Positions 43,332-55,484 of a stretch of 64,000 nucleotides of DNA are shown here, piece by piece. Position 1 is the first letter of the stretch, and every line of letters begins with the position of its first letter. A model generated the notes under the pieces. The model ran no database searches, was not told the DNA's origin, and saw nothing but the letters and a program-made list of their open reading frames with translations. The position numbers were made by a program, and so were the translations under genes. This DNA comes from Laguncularia racemosa (Eukaryota > Streptophyta > Magnoliopsida > Myrtales > Combretaceae), in NCBI GenBank assembly GCA_037954665.1, contig JBBMOL010000082.1, positions 1,302,001 to 1,366,000 of the forward strand, written 5' to 3'.

Positions 43332-45416
43332 TGTAATACCTAAAAGTATTATTTATTTATTTATGTAATATATGTATTGTCACAAAGAGCAAAGGACGAG
43401 GATCTAATTTTAGAAAGTTTGAAGGGATAATTTGGACACTTCACACAAAGGATATAAATACTGAAATTAACCTAGAAAGCCTCCTTTGTCATTTGAGCAG
43501 TGAAATAGAATTCATAGAGGATAGACACTTCTTATGAGAAACCTTAGGACGATGAAAGGAAAATAGAGTGAATCCATTCTAAGTATGTGAGGTAAGGATC
43601 TTTATACGAATTCTAAATTATGTTAGTGGAATTGGACCTCATGATTATCATATGTGCATCATGACTCGAGATTTGAGAAGGGGCAATATGAGAATGGAGA
43701 ATCAACGACTCAAAGTTGTGATTTATGGAATTGTTGATGTGAGTACAAAAATCCCTATAATCCAAATGCCATTATGTATTTTAGAGTTATAATTAAGCTT
43801 AAGAATAGAGAAGATTGAGTGTTAGAAAGTTTGAAGTAAAAGAAACAAGGTTCATGGAAATTGCCAAGGGTAACATGGCCTACCAACACAGTCTTGTTCT
43901 GACCATGTTGAATTTGAAAGGTACACCGAGATATATACAGCCTCATAACACGATCATGTTTCGGCTAAGTTGAGTTAAGGGTAACACAGCCTCCCAACAC
44001 AGTCGTGTTTAGACTGTGTTAAGTGTGGAAGTTGCATTGAGAGATACATGGCCTCTTAACATAGTCGTGTCTCGACTATGTTGAGTTAAGGGTAACATGA
44101 CCTCTTAATACTGCCGTGTTTCAACTATGCTGAACGAAGAAGAACATGACCTCCTAACACAGTCATGTTCGAACCATGTTAAAACCAAATTTTACACCGA
44201 AAGATACACGACTCCTAACACAGTTGTACTTTAGCTCGTGTTGAGCAATATTATCCCTAACATAACTATGTTGAATAAAGTATAAGTTAATTATATATTT
44301 ACTTAAGTTCAAATTAAGCTAATATCTACGCAACATAGATAGCTAGTAAGGCCTTAGAGAAATTAAATGAGTAGGATTTAGTGAAATAAGAGAACGATAT
44401 TGATCTTAGATTAAGTATTAAGAAAAGCTTGTTGATTGAAAATATTTCAACTTAGCTTACATCTAAGTCTAAGAAGTGTTAAAGGCTAAGATTCAAGGTA
44501 CGTGTAACTTCTGTGATGATTTGTGCTTGCTTAAGATAGTTTATGTATTGAACTTGATTTAACTGGGTGAATTGGTTTAAGTGATTAAGTTATATGTTAT
44601 ATGTGCTTGGCTTGGCCGAGGGGCCCATAGTGGCAGATCCTTAAGGGGCACCCCAATGATCCTTGTATGATGTTATCCCTAGTGGAGTTGTGCTTAGAAA
44701 TGATCCAGGTTAAATGTTGATTAAGTGGTTTAAGTGGACATGGGTGTGGGGCCCATAGTGATAGTTCCCATTACTTGAGGCTCGTAGTGGTAGTTCCCAT
44801 CACTAAGTTTAAGGATTAAGGGATCATGGGTGTGGAGCCCGTTGTAGCAAATCCCATCACCAAATCATGCTCCGGTTGTTAAGTGTGTTAAGGGAGTATG
44901 AGTACCCTATTAATGCTTGTAGTCCTAAATGTATTAAGGAAATGGTTGCTTGTGTTTAAGTATTGCATAATGTGTGTGACACTTGTTCATGTTTGTACAC
45001 ATGTGTGTTTGTTTTATACGTACTGGGCATTGGCTCACCCTTCGAAGAACCTTTTTTAGATGTAGGTGTTGAGGGAGACGAGAACCTAGTAGATGACTTA
45101 GGCTTGGGTGAGCTATAGAGAGAGGAAGATGAAGATTTCCATTATTATTATGGTGATTAAGTTTTAGGAAATTTATGTTGTTTAATTGTAATAGACAATA
45201 TCTTTGAGAATATTATTTTAGTGTTTAAAGACTTCTGTTGTGTTAAATGTTTGATATGGTTTTTAAGATTATTTGAATTTTGGGAATGTATGGAATGTTT
45301 TTATGTAGGAGTTTGCAGGTTAAAATGTATTTGAGTTGATTTAGAGCCTTAATGTGTTATTATGAGATAAGGACACCTGGGGAGCAGTAGCGTGGCTTGA
45401 GTTTTGGGGCATTACA
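43332..45416 (+). repeat. 3' LTR of C1 (2085 bp)
   Basis: TGTAATACC...ATTACA, followed by the target-site duplication GATTT. Carries the same two repeat arrays as the 5' LTR with altered unit numbers. Confidence 0.9.
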
Positions 45417-45421
45417 GATTT

Positions 45422-47631
45422 AACACCTTCCATTACTAGGGTAGGGAAATAAAAACCAACATGCCAACTCTAGATTCTAACCACCTCGAGTTCAATTTTT
45501 CATTTTGTGTCTCAAAAGTTTATAGTTAGCAATTCTATACATTTAAAACAATATAATAATACCATACATACCGAAAGGGATGTAGATGTGAATGGTGCCC
45601 GCAATCTTGCTCACCCCCAAGTAGTGAATCCCTAAACTTGGTCTCAATCAAAAGGTATTATTTCTTATTATGTGGTAGTTCGTAGAGGCCAAGGCGAGGT
45701 TGTTGCCAACATCATTAAAACATGTATGAAGAATCACCTTCATGTAACTCTATACCATTGGGTGATGTAAATAACCTTGAAAAATGCAAATATTGCTATT
45801 CATGATCCGATTTATTGTTTTAGCTAATTATTGTTTGAGTCTGATTATTTAGGTGGCCACTAAAATTTTCATAGACAATTATAAACTTTTGCATTCAATT
45901 ACACAATACAGCAACCAAAATTGTTTTCATATCTTATAATGGTTTCACATAAGGAACAAGAATTTGAACAAAGGAAGGTTATTACACTCCTTATTGATTG
46001 GTAGCCCTTCAAGATGCTTTCTTTGTCTTGTTGCACTGGTCCATCCTTAGCTCCCTCAATCAAACCCCAACATTCTTTATTCTATCCCTCATACACCTAA
46101 AATGCAAATGTTAGTGTGATCATTCACTATTCAAAGGAAATGGTACTTAATTATGTTAATTGTGCTATTTTAGGTCTTTAACAGCTTAGAGTGCAAACAT
46201 GAATAATTTAGAGGAGTTTCAAGCACTAGAAGGAATGTTAAAGAAAGGAGACAAGCCACTCATTACTTTACACCACTGACTTTGAAGATCGGCTTTCAAC
46301 AACATAATTTAGGTTGGCCTTAATCACCAACTTGAGAGAAGAAAAGTTACTGACCTTGAGAAGAAGAGCCACTGGCCTTGAAAAGAAGAGCTGCTAGGCT
46401 TGAGAGTGAAAGCCGCTGGCTTAAGTCACCGAGCTTGAAAGGAAAAGTTGTTAGCTTTGATGCCATCTTTGAGAGCCAATCGAAAAACATTCCTTTAATT
46501 TTGATAAATACTCCGGATGTGAGGGATTGAGGGGTGATCTTATCTTTATCTTTTGGCTACTTTTGAAACTTAGAGAAAGTGGAGACAGAACTTGTTGATG
46601 TGTTACAATATTTTTTATTGATTGAATTCATTACAACCATCAAGGAAAGAGTCCTTCATTAAGGATTTACAGGGTTAATATATTGTGATTGATTTTTGTT
46701 CCATTGAATTGGTGATCTCTAGACAAGCAATTTCTTGTTCAATTCATAGGTTAAGTTTGTCATCAATTATGAATTCCATTACAGTAACTTCTTTGATTTA
46801 TATTTATATTTTCAATTCCATAATGTTTTAAGTTTGTTTGTGGGAAGATGATGAAACCCTAGAATAACTAAGATGATGATTATAGTTATATTATGAGATT
46901 GTTAGATATGTGGAAAATTCATACTAAAAATCCTATACTATAAATTCCGATTTCTTGGTTTAATTAAGATTGTAAGAATTTCAATTATTCAAAAGGGAAA
47001 TTAGGGTTCAATAGGATTTCTTAATTAAGGTTGAATAAGAATTACGAAAGTAGGATTATTTTAATTTGATTAGAAATTGTTTTAGGGCTTAATGCAATAT
47101 TCCTGATTAGTTTCTCACTGTGGAATTAGGAGAAATTAGGATATAATGTTAGTCAACTATATAATTGGGAGATTTGTAGTTGAACAATAGAATCCTCTGT
47201 TAATTTTTTTTTTTGCAAAAGCTAATACATTAATTTTATGGTTTGAGTTTTTAAAACTTGGAAAAGAATTAAAGACTTTCACAATTTCATGTGAATATCC
47301 ACATAGCTAAGAATCATTATAATATGATGGCAATCCGATTAGTGAAAGTAAGGTGGATTTAGTTTTCCTACTTTCAATTTATACATTCTCATAACAATTC
47401 TCTCCTGTTCATAGTGAAAATCTAGGTTGATTAGATTAATTAGTATTTGATTAGTTAATTCTCTCAATTTGAATACCTAAATAATAATAGAATCTGATAT
47501 CGGTTTAGTAGTTAATTAATCCTCGTAGATTTGACACTCAACTCATTACTATATTACTTGATCCAACCCAGTGCACTTGCTGATAGTATTCACTTTTAAA
47601 ATTTTATATATATTTACAACAAATCAATTTT
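45422..47631 (+). other. Unassigned AT-rich DNA ending in an Athila/Tat-like LTR end
   Basis: No open gene. The last part (about 47500-47631) has the features of the 3' end of Athila/Tat-type LTRs: CCTCGTAGATTTGACACTC, CCCAGTGCACTTGCTG and a T-rich end immediately before a tRNA-Asp-type PBS. The start of this LTR was not found; it may lie among 45422-46700 or on the left side of C1 (before 16556). Confidence 0.45.
46332..46463. repeat. Minisatellite, unit about 22 bp
   Basis: About five to six degenerate units of TTGAGAAGAAGAGCCACTGG type, each with a purine-rich half and a GC(C/T)(A/G)(C/G)T(G/A)GCC-like half. Probably an LTR-internal tandem repeat. Confidence 0.7.
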
Positions 47632-47648
47632 TTGGTGCTGTTGCTAGG
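47632..47648 (+). promoter_or_regulatory. Decayed PBS of tRNA-Asp type
   Basis: TTGGTGCTGTTGCTAGG corresponds to the Athila/Tat PBS TGGCGCCGTTGCCGGGG, complementary to the 3' end of plant tRNA-Asp, with C-to-T changes at most mismatches. The element's internal part is lost: B5 begins at the next base. Confidence 0.6.
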
Positions 47649-47675
47649 TGATGTACCTAAATCCACTTAGAAGCA

Positions 47676-49300
47676 TGATAGAGCCATTTTATACTCAATC
47701 TTTATAGTATAAATTGTGTTATTATTGATTTTATAGAAATCATAAGGAAATGGTACTTAATTCTATTATGGTGATAAATCAGGTTAAATGGAGTCAAGGA
47801 TGCTAATTCAAGTAAATTAGAGAAGTCATCTACAACTTGGATCAAGACAAGGAGTTACACCACCGGAGGAAAGCACATGAGCAAGTATTTGTCTAGAAGG
47901 AGGCACGGTTTGAGATCTGGCCATGTGGTAAACCGTGCTACACACTGCAGGAGAAAGAGAGACACGGCTTAGGGCACGGCCGTGGTGGCAGCCATGGGAG
48001 AAACCGTGCTTGGAGCCGTGGTGGAATCTAGACGTACCAAGGAGAAGAAATTGTGGAACTTTGACAGAGGATGGCACGGCCTAGGATCTAGCCGTGGTGT
48101 AGACCGTGGTACACACTGGACAAGGATGAAGACTTGTAGATCATGCATAGAGGAAGGCACGGTTGAAAATCTAGCTGTAGGTGGAGCCGTGGTATACACT
48201 GGACACGGAAGATGATACGTGAATTATGCATAGAGGAAGGCACGACTTGACCCACGGCCGTGTGGTAGGGCGTGCCAGGAAGACGAAGATTCACTTCTCG
48301 AAATCTATTTGGAAAAGGAAAGATATTTTCATATCTTGCTAGCAAAAGATCACATGCCATCCATCTAACAATATAAATAGAACCAACCCTAGAGGGTGAG
48401 AAAAACTTTTTAATCTTGGATCTGGAATCTTTGGATTATCTTGGAGGCAGAGCAGGCAACCGGGTTCATCATGTTTCTACTTTTTATTTTCGTTTTGTTG
48501 ATGAACATGAGTAGCTAAGCTACTTTTCTAGCCAAAGGGTCATAGATGTTTAATTCTCCACGAATTGTGAGGTCTAATTGACTTGTATTTATTCTATTCT
48601 TTGTTTTTGGATATTCATATATCTTCTGATCGTTTTGTCATTATTATCTTTGTCGATTGGTATGAATTAGAGCTCTTCTACTCAATTAACAAGTTAATAT
48701 ATTGTCAACTAGCACGTCAAATCCGTAATTGTTTGATTGTTCTAGTCTTAGTGACACAATAACATGTTTGGTTATAAAAGAGATGATCGAATTCATGTTA
48801 TGGAGGTATATGATCATGTTTAAATAGGTTATCTTATAATCTACTAGCATGAATTGGTGGTCTCTCTAGTTTTTAATGCTATTGGTAGATTAAATCTTAA
48901 GCGCTTGTTTGGGGTTGTCTAATCGATAAGAGAAATAATCAAAGAGCTTCTCTTAGTTATCGAGGAAGTACAAAGAGATAGGTTATTAGAGCTTGTTAAT
49001 AACCATAACCAATTTATCTAGGAATAAGAATAGAAAACATTTGCATCGATGATCAATTCCTTGAATTAAACTATCTTGATTCCTTTGGCTAGGCTTTTTA
49101 TCAATATACGATTCTATTATCTTGTTTCAACTTTATTTCGATTCACAAACAAAACCCCCCAGTTTTCTTTTCCTCTTTATTCTCTTTGAATAGAAATATC
49201 TTTAACCAATCCCTGTGGATTCGACTCTACTCGCCACTATATGCACATCATATAATTTTCTAGGAGTAGGTTTTATTTTTGTTGGATTCGACACCCATCA
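47676..49300 (+). repeat. F: solo LTR (1625 bp) inserted in the B5 LTR
   Basis: Begins TGATAGAGCC and ends GACACCCATCA, flanked by AAGCA on both sides (47671-47675 and 49301-49305). No internal region is present, so it is a solo LTR left by LTR-LTR recombination. The 3' end has AATCCCTGTGGATTCGACTC (49208-49227), a hallmark of Athila/Tat LTR ends. An array of CACGG/CCGTG motifs lies at 47900-48280. Confidence 0.85.
47900..48280. repeat. GGCACGGCCGTGG-type motif array in F
   Basis: At least eight motif copies, such as AGGCACGGTTTGAG, GGGCACGGCCGTGGTGG and AACCGTGCTACACACTG, in units of roughly 60-110 bp. Open frames on both strands here are by-products of the repeats. Confidence 0.75.
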
Positions 49301-50165
49301 AAGCACAATTAAAAGAGTCAAGAAAAAGCAAACTCAAGTCAACAACAAACCGACTCCAAAAGGGCAAAAATTGCGTGAACCTTACTGAAGATGCAATGAA
49401 ATCCAAATGTTCAATGTTGCAATTGTAATACCTCAATGATAATCTCTTCTAACAACACACTAATCACGTATAATCCCATGAAAATAACCCACAAATTCAA
49501 AAGAAAACTTCAATTCTAAGAATACCTTTCCACAAGTGATAATCACATTTCAAGAGGAATTCTTCAAGGATGAATTGAATTCAAAAGCAAAGGATCTTAA
49601 ATAAACACAAGAATTCGAAAATAATAAGAAGTAAATCTGTCCAAGAACTATCTCAATTCACCCCTAGATATGACACACTAGAGAAGAAAAGAAATCACAA
49701 CAAAATGAAATTGATACTATTCACAATTTCAAGGTTTTGCACTCGCCACAATTTCAACTCTTGGGATTGGAATTGATAAGAGTCTAATGACAATTAGGAA
49801 CCCTAATTCTCATGTGAATATGAACTCTCAATTCTACAAAATATGGCCTCCTCAAACCCTCTCTTAAGCAAGTATTCATACTTGCTACTCCTAGGGTTAA
49901 AAAATGATCAAAATTACAAGTTTGCCACTTTTAAGGTGGCTAGCCCTAAGTGATAATTACAAGGAAATAAAAGTTTCCCAAAACCAAAATACAACCAAAA
50001 TAGTTCATAAAAGAAGAAATATATAAAAGAAATGGTCTTCAAGATGCCAGTCTTCTATAAGATCCATCGGCCCAGCTCATCGCCGGTTCAGGTCGGTCCA
50101 TGGATAACCCACAAGCTGAGTCTGAGGGAGTTTGTCCATTGCCCTATAAAATATGATAAGTGTGC

Positions 50166-50719
50166 CTATTGGAAAACACAATACAAGAATAATAGAAAAG
50201 AGGTTAATATATAAATAATTCCGGGGTCGATCTGCTCAAAATGAGCCTTCATCACCAAAATTCGAATTCCTTTAGTTTTTGCCCTAATGATAGGTCTTAT
50301 CAGATTTTGATTCCTATCATCTCCTCGGGCCTCAAAAAGATTTGTCCTCAAATCTGGTAGATCAAATGCAGTAGAGACTTTGTTTCCTCTTACCAAGCCA
50401 CCTGAAGAAATATCTCTGCAGAATCCCAATATTTGAAATACTACAGGTGATGATTGTTTTCTCTCCTCCATTTCCAGGATGTATCTCATCTGCAACACAA
50501 ATAATGACCCATTATCCACTGAGGTATCCCCTATCTCAACCCAGTTCACTGATATTGTATCCTCCTTTTCTAACTCATCTGTATGTCCCTGATTCTGATG
50601 GTCTTCTAGTGGTTGGCCCAACTGCTCATTGCCTTCTGAGACCTCTAAAGGTGAACACAAATGTCTCTGAACATTCTGGCCCTCTAAGGATAGATTCATC
50701 TGACTCTGATCCTTAGGAT
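50166..50719 (-). pseudogene. B tail and LTR-encoded end of B5
   Basis: The minus-strand frame has the repeat QNVQRHLCSPLEVSEGNEQL, the acidic segment (about 50510-50580), MRYILEMEERKQSSP, LGFCRDISSGG, FDLPDLRTNLFEARGD, then 51 codons in the LTR with RPIIRAKTKGIRIL and the hydrophobic IIYILTSFLLFLYCVF. No stop codon occurs in the remaining 177 codons. The N-terminal part was removed by the deletion at 50719. Confidence 0.75.
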
Positions 50720-50748
50720 GTACGCCGGGTATAAAGGCCGGCGGTGTA
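50720..50748. other. Filler DNA at the B5/C2 junction
   Basis: Twenty-nine bases that fit neither neighbour, GC-rich, with an imperfect inverted pair GCCGG ... CCGGC around TATAAA. This looks like filler inserted during end joining after a deletion removed the rest of B5 and the 5' part of C2. Confidence 0.6.
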
Positions 50749-53671
50749 GTGAGGGAATTTCCTTATTTGTTTCTAGAGAATCTTCTTGGTTTACCCCCAG
50801 CCAAGGAAATAGAACTCAACATCGACTCGGTATAGGGTAAAGTACCCGTATTAAAACCAGTCTATCGGATGGCACTAGTAGAATTGGAAGAATTAAGGAA
50901 ACAATTACAAGAACTACAAGATAATGGTTTTATAAGACCTAGTATCTCTCTTTGGAGTGCACCAATCCTGTTTGTAAAGAAAAAGGATGGAAGCATGAGA
51001 CTCTGTATAAGCTATAAAGAGTTAAACAAGGTCACAATACAGAACAAGTATTCTCTTCCAATGATAGATGACCTGTTTGACTAGTTATAGGGAGCTTAGG
51101 TGTTCTCCAACGTAGATCTGAGATTAGGCTATCATCAACTGAGAATCAGAGAAGAGGACATCCAAAAACAGCATTCCGAACTAGGTATAAGCATTACAAG
51201 TTTCAAGTAATGCCCTTTGGTCTAACAAATGCATCAGCTACATTCATGGATTTAATGAACAGAGTATTCAGGGATTTCTTGGATAAATTTGTAATCATCT
51301 TTATAGACGATATCCTAATATACTCTAAAAGTACTAAGGAGCATGAAGTGCACTTGTGACTAGTATTAGGAAGGCTATAAGATGAAAAGTTGTATGCCAA
51401 ATTCAACAAATGTGAATTATAGCTGGAATAAATAGTCTTCTTGGGTGGGTCATGTGTTAACTAGGATGGAATATATGTGGACCTAGAAAAGGTAAGAGTG
51501 ATAGCAGACTGGCACAAATCGAAAACAGTTACAAAAGTAAGAAGCTTCCAAGGTTTAGCAAGCTACTACAAGAGATTTGTCGAAGGGTTTTCCAAAATAA
51601 CAACTCCTCTTACTAGATTGACAAAGAAGAATTTGAATAGGATGATAGATGTGAAGCCAATTTTTAGATGCTTAAAGAGAAACTGGTATCGGCGAAAGTT
51701 TTGACTTTACCCAAGGGTGGAGAAGAGTTTACAGTTCATAGTGATGCCTTAGTTCAAGGGTTAAGGTGTATATTGATGCAAGGTGGTCAAGTGATAGCAT
51801 TTGCATCTCGACAAGTAAAGCCATATGAAAAGAACTACCTAACTCATGACATAGAATTGGTAGCTGTAGTACTAGCTTTGAAGTTATGAAGGAATTATTT
51901 ATATGGAGAAAGGTGCAAAATCTTCATTGACCATAGAAGCCTGAAGTACATATTTATGTAGAAAGAGCTAAATATGAGACAGAGGAGGTGGTTAGAGTTA
52001 ATTAAAGATTATGACCTGGAGATACAATACCATCTAGGAAAGGCCAATGTGGTGGTAAATACACGTAGTAGAAAGAAAGGTAATATAGCCACTTTAATCA
52101 CTTTACAGAAGGAATTATTAGAAGACATGCTCAAAATGGAGTTGGAAATTTTAACATAAGAAGTGGGAGCAAAAATGGCTACCTTAAGGATTCAACCAAC
52201 CATAATGGACATAATTAAATTGGGTTAAATGGATGATAAGGATGTTTAAGAGATCAAGAGTATAATGGAACAAGGCAAGGCACTAGAATTTAACTTAAAT
52301 GCAGAAGGGACCTTAAGGTATGAAATGAGACTATGTCTGCCATGGGATGTAGAATTGAAGAGAGAAATAATGAAGGAGGCACATCACTTCACCTACACAA
52401 TACATCTTGGAAGTACTAAAATGTACAAGGACGTGAAGAGTTATTATTGGTGGAGAAACATAAAGAGAGAAATAGTAGAATATGTAGCCAGATGGCTCAC
52501 ATGCCAGCTGATCAAAATAGAAAACCAGAGACCAATTGTAGAATTACAGCCTCTTCCAATACCGAAATTGAAATGGGAGCATGTGACAATGGATAGTGTT
52601 ATAGCCCTCCCAAGTACTAGGGAAAAGTAGGATGTAGTTTGGGTTATAGTGGACAAATTGGCCATGTCTACTCATTTCATACCTATTAGAGTAGGATATA
52701 AATTGGAAAAACTAGCTTAGATATACATACAAGAGATAGTCAAACTGCATAGTGTGCTAGTGACAATTACTTCTAATAGAGACACAAGGTTTGTGAGTAC
52801 ATTCTAGAGCAGCCTACATAAGGCATTAGGTAATAAACTGCAGTTCAATACAACATTCTACACACAAACAGATGATCATTCTGAAAGGATTCTACAAATA
52901 CTGGAAGATTTGCTCAAGGCATGTGCACTTGACTTTAGAGGTAACTAAAATGAGCATATACCTCTGGTGGAGTTTGCCTATAATAACAGTTACCAGGTAA
53001 CCATCTAGATGGCACCATATGAATCTCTTTATGGAAGAAGGTGTAGATCCACACTAAATTGGGATGAAGTGGGAGAAAGATAGATGATGGGGCCGGAGCT
53101 TGTACAAGAAGTAGTCAACAAAGTGAAGTTAATCTAACAGAGAATACAGACGACCCAATCTAGATAAAAGAGCTATACGGACAAGAGAAGATATCCTTTG
53201 GAATTACAAGTAGGAGATAAGGTATTATTGAGAATTTCTCTAACAAAGAGAGTGATTAGATTCAGGTTAAAGGGAAAGCTAAACCCAAGGCATATAGGCC
53301 CATTTGAGATCTTGGAGAGAATAGGCATAGTGGCTTATAGGTTAGCTCTTCCACCAAATTTGGTCGGGGTACATAATGTATTCTATGTATCTATGCAATG
53401 GAAGTATGTACATGGCCTAGATCAGATAGTGGCTTTGGAATCACTAAATGTGTAGCCAAATCTGACATCTTTAGAACGGTTAATCAAGATTCTGGACACT
53501 AAGGAATGGGTGCTAAGACGGAAAACAATCCTTTATGTTAAAGTGCAATGGATAAACCAAACAGAAAGGGAAGCTATGTGGGAACTGGAAGTAGAAATGA
53601 GGAAGAAGTATCCATAACTCTTCTAGAATCAGGTTCTTTCAAAAAAGAAAGTTTTATAGGGGGGGGGGGAA
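50749..53671 (+). pseudogene. C2 pol: RT, RNase H, integrase, chromodomain
   Basis: RT blocks LFVKKKDGSMRLCISYKELN and YSLPMIDDLF (50960-51080), catalytic FVIIFIDDILIYS (51288-51326), RNase H EEFTVHSDALVQ and ELVAVVLALKL (51722-51889), integrase with HH near 52383, WLTCQLIK (first zinc Cys replaced by Trp), WEHVTMDSVIALPS (52577-52618) and EHIPLVEFAYNNSY, chromodomain near 53480-53600. A one-base loss in the A-run near 51165 shifts the RT frame relative to C1. Many nonsense codons are at the same sites as in C1. The PPT has a run of ten G (53661-53670). Confidence 0.88.
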
Positions 53672-55484
53672 TGTAATACCTAAAAGTATTATTTATTTAT
53701 TTATGTAATATATGTATTATCACAAAGAACAAAGGACGAGGATGTAATTTTAGAAAGTTTGAAGGGATAATTTAGACACTTCACACAAAGGATATAAATA
53801 CTGAAATTAACTTAGAGAGCCTCCTTTGTCATTTGAGTAGTGAAACTGAATTCATAGAGGATAGACACTTCTTATGAGAAACCCTAGGACAATGAAAGGA
53901 AAAAGGTGTGAATCCATTCTAAGTATGTGAGGTAAGAATCTTTATACGAATTCTAAATTATGTTAGTGGAATTGGACCTCATGATTATCATGTGTGCATA
54001 AAAACTCAAGATTTGTGAATGGATAATACAACAACAGAGAATTATCGACTCAAAGTTGTGATTTGTGGAATTGTTGATATGAGTATGAAAATCCCTATAA
54101 TTTAAATGCCATTATGTATTTTAGAGATATAATTAAGCTTAGGAATAAAGAGGATTGAGTGTTGGAAAGTTTGAAGTAAAAGAAATGAGGTTCCTCGAAA
54201 TTGCCATGGGTAACGTAGCCTACCAACACAGTCTTGTTTTCACTATGTTGATTTTAAATGGTACACTGAGATATACACAGCCTCCGAACATGGTCATGTT
54301 TCGGCCAAGTTGAGTTAAGGGTAACACAGCCTCCCAACACAGTTGTGTTTCGACTGTGTTGAGTCAAGGGTAACACGACCTCTTAATACTGTCGTGTTTC
54401 AATTGTGTTGAATGAAGAAGAACATGACCTCCTAACACGGTCATGTTCCAACTATGTTAAAACCAAAATTTGCACCGAAAGATACAAGATTCCTAACATG
54501 ACTGTACTTTAGCTCGTGTTGAGCAATATGGTCCCTAACATAAGTATGTTGAATAAAGTATAAGTTAATTATATATTTACTTAACTTCAAATTAAACTAA
54601 TATCTACATAACCTAGATAGCTAGTAAGGCCCTAGAGAAATTAAATGAATAGGATTTAGTGAAATAAGAGAACGATATTGATAGATTAAGTATTAAGAAG
54701 AGCTTGTTGATTGAACATATTTCAACTTAGCATACATCTAAGTCCAGGAAGTGCTTAAGGTTAGGATTCAAGGTACGTGTAACTTTTGTGATGATTTGTG
54801 CTTGCTTAAGATGGTTTATGTATTGAACTTGATTTAATTGGGTGAATTGGTTTAAGTGATTAAGTTATATGTTGTATGTGCTTGGCTTAGCCGAGGGGCC
54901 TATAGTGGCAGATCCTTAAGGAGCACCCTAATGATCCTTATATGATGTTGTCCTTAGTGGAATTGTGCTTATAAATGATCTGGGCTGAATGTTGATTAAG
55001 TGGTTTAAGTGGACATGGGTGTGGAGCCTATAGTGGTAGTTCCCATTACTTGGGGCTCATAGTGGCAGTTCCCATCACTAGGTTTAAGTGTACATGGATG
55101 TGGGGCCCATAGTAGTAGTTCCCATCACTAAGTTTAAGGATTAAGGGATCATGGGTGTAGAGCCCATTGTGGCAGTTCCCATCACCAAATCATGCTCCAG
55201 TGTGTTAAGTGTGTTAAAGGAGTCATGAGTACCCTATTAAAGCTTGTGGTCCTAAATGTATTATGGAAATGGTTATTTGTGTTTAAGTATTGCATAACGT
55301 GTGTGACACTTGTTCATGTTTGTACATGTGTATGTGTTTGTGTTATACGTACTAAGCATTAGCTCACCCTTTGAGAAACTTTTTTTAGATGCAGGTGTTG
55401 AGGGAAATGAGAACTCAGAAGATGACTTAGGCTTGGGTGAGCCATAAAGAGAGGAAGATGAATATTTCCATTATTATTATGGTG
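53672..55484 (+). repeat. 3' LTR of C2, 3' truncated
   Basis: TGTAATACC onward, colinear with 43332-45160. It stops at ATTATGGTGATT, after which C1 reads AAGTTTTAGG but C2 changes to unrelated sequence. About 1.8 of 2.1 kb are present. Confidence 0.87.

Larger units (their letters stand above)
16561..45416 (+). mobile_element. C1: Del/Tekay-like chromovirus carrying four other elements
   Basis: Full-length plus-strand Ty3/gypsy element flanked by the 5-bp target-site duplication GATTT (16556-16560 and 45417-45421). Order: 5' LTR 16561-18686, PBS 18694-18705, gag 24004-24783 and on from 33919, protease remnant about 34434-34700, RT to 35604, RNase H from 41160, integrase and chromodomain to 43331, 3' LTR 43332-45416. 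It is split by B3 (19037-23897) in the leader, B1 (24784-33913) in gag, and D1 (35605-41154) between RT and RNase H; B2 is nested in B1. Each of the four inserts has its own target-site duplication. C1 is heavily mutated and inactive. Confidence 0.93.
47649..50719 (-). mobile_element. Family B element B5, 5' part lost, split by solo LTR F
   Basis: 3' LTR 47649-47675 plus 49306-50319 (1041 bp without F) in minus orientation, then the tail-coding end 50320-50719. Its PBS, leader, gag and 5' LTR are missing: similarity to B3 stops at about 50719, where a 29-bp filler and then C2 begin. The left flank is CTAGG; the matching right duplication is gone. Confidence 0.88.
50749..55484 (+). mobile_element. 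C2: truncated Del/Tekay-like element
   Basis: Starts abruptly at GTGAGGGAATTTCC, equivalent to C1 position 34846, and runs colinearly with C1 through RT, RNase H, integrase, chromodomain and PPT into a 3' LTR cut at 55484. 5' LTR, gag and most of protease are absent. It is not interrupted by a D element, so it shows the empty form of the D1 target site (GCAGACTGGCAC near 51504). Confidence 0.9.

Noticed and set aside
47826..48360. Overlapping frames on both strands in solo LTR F
   Set aside because: Generated by the CACGG repeat array; no ATG context, no conservation, no known domain.
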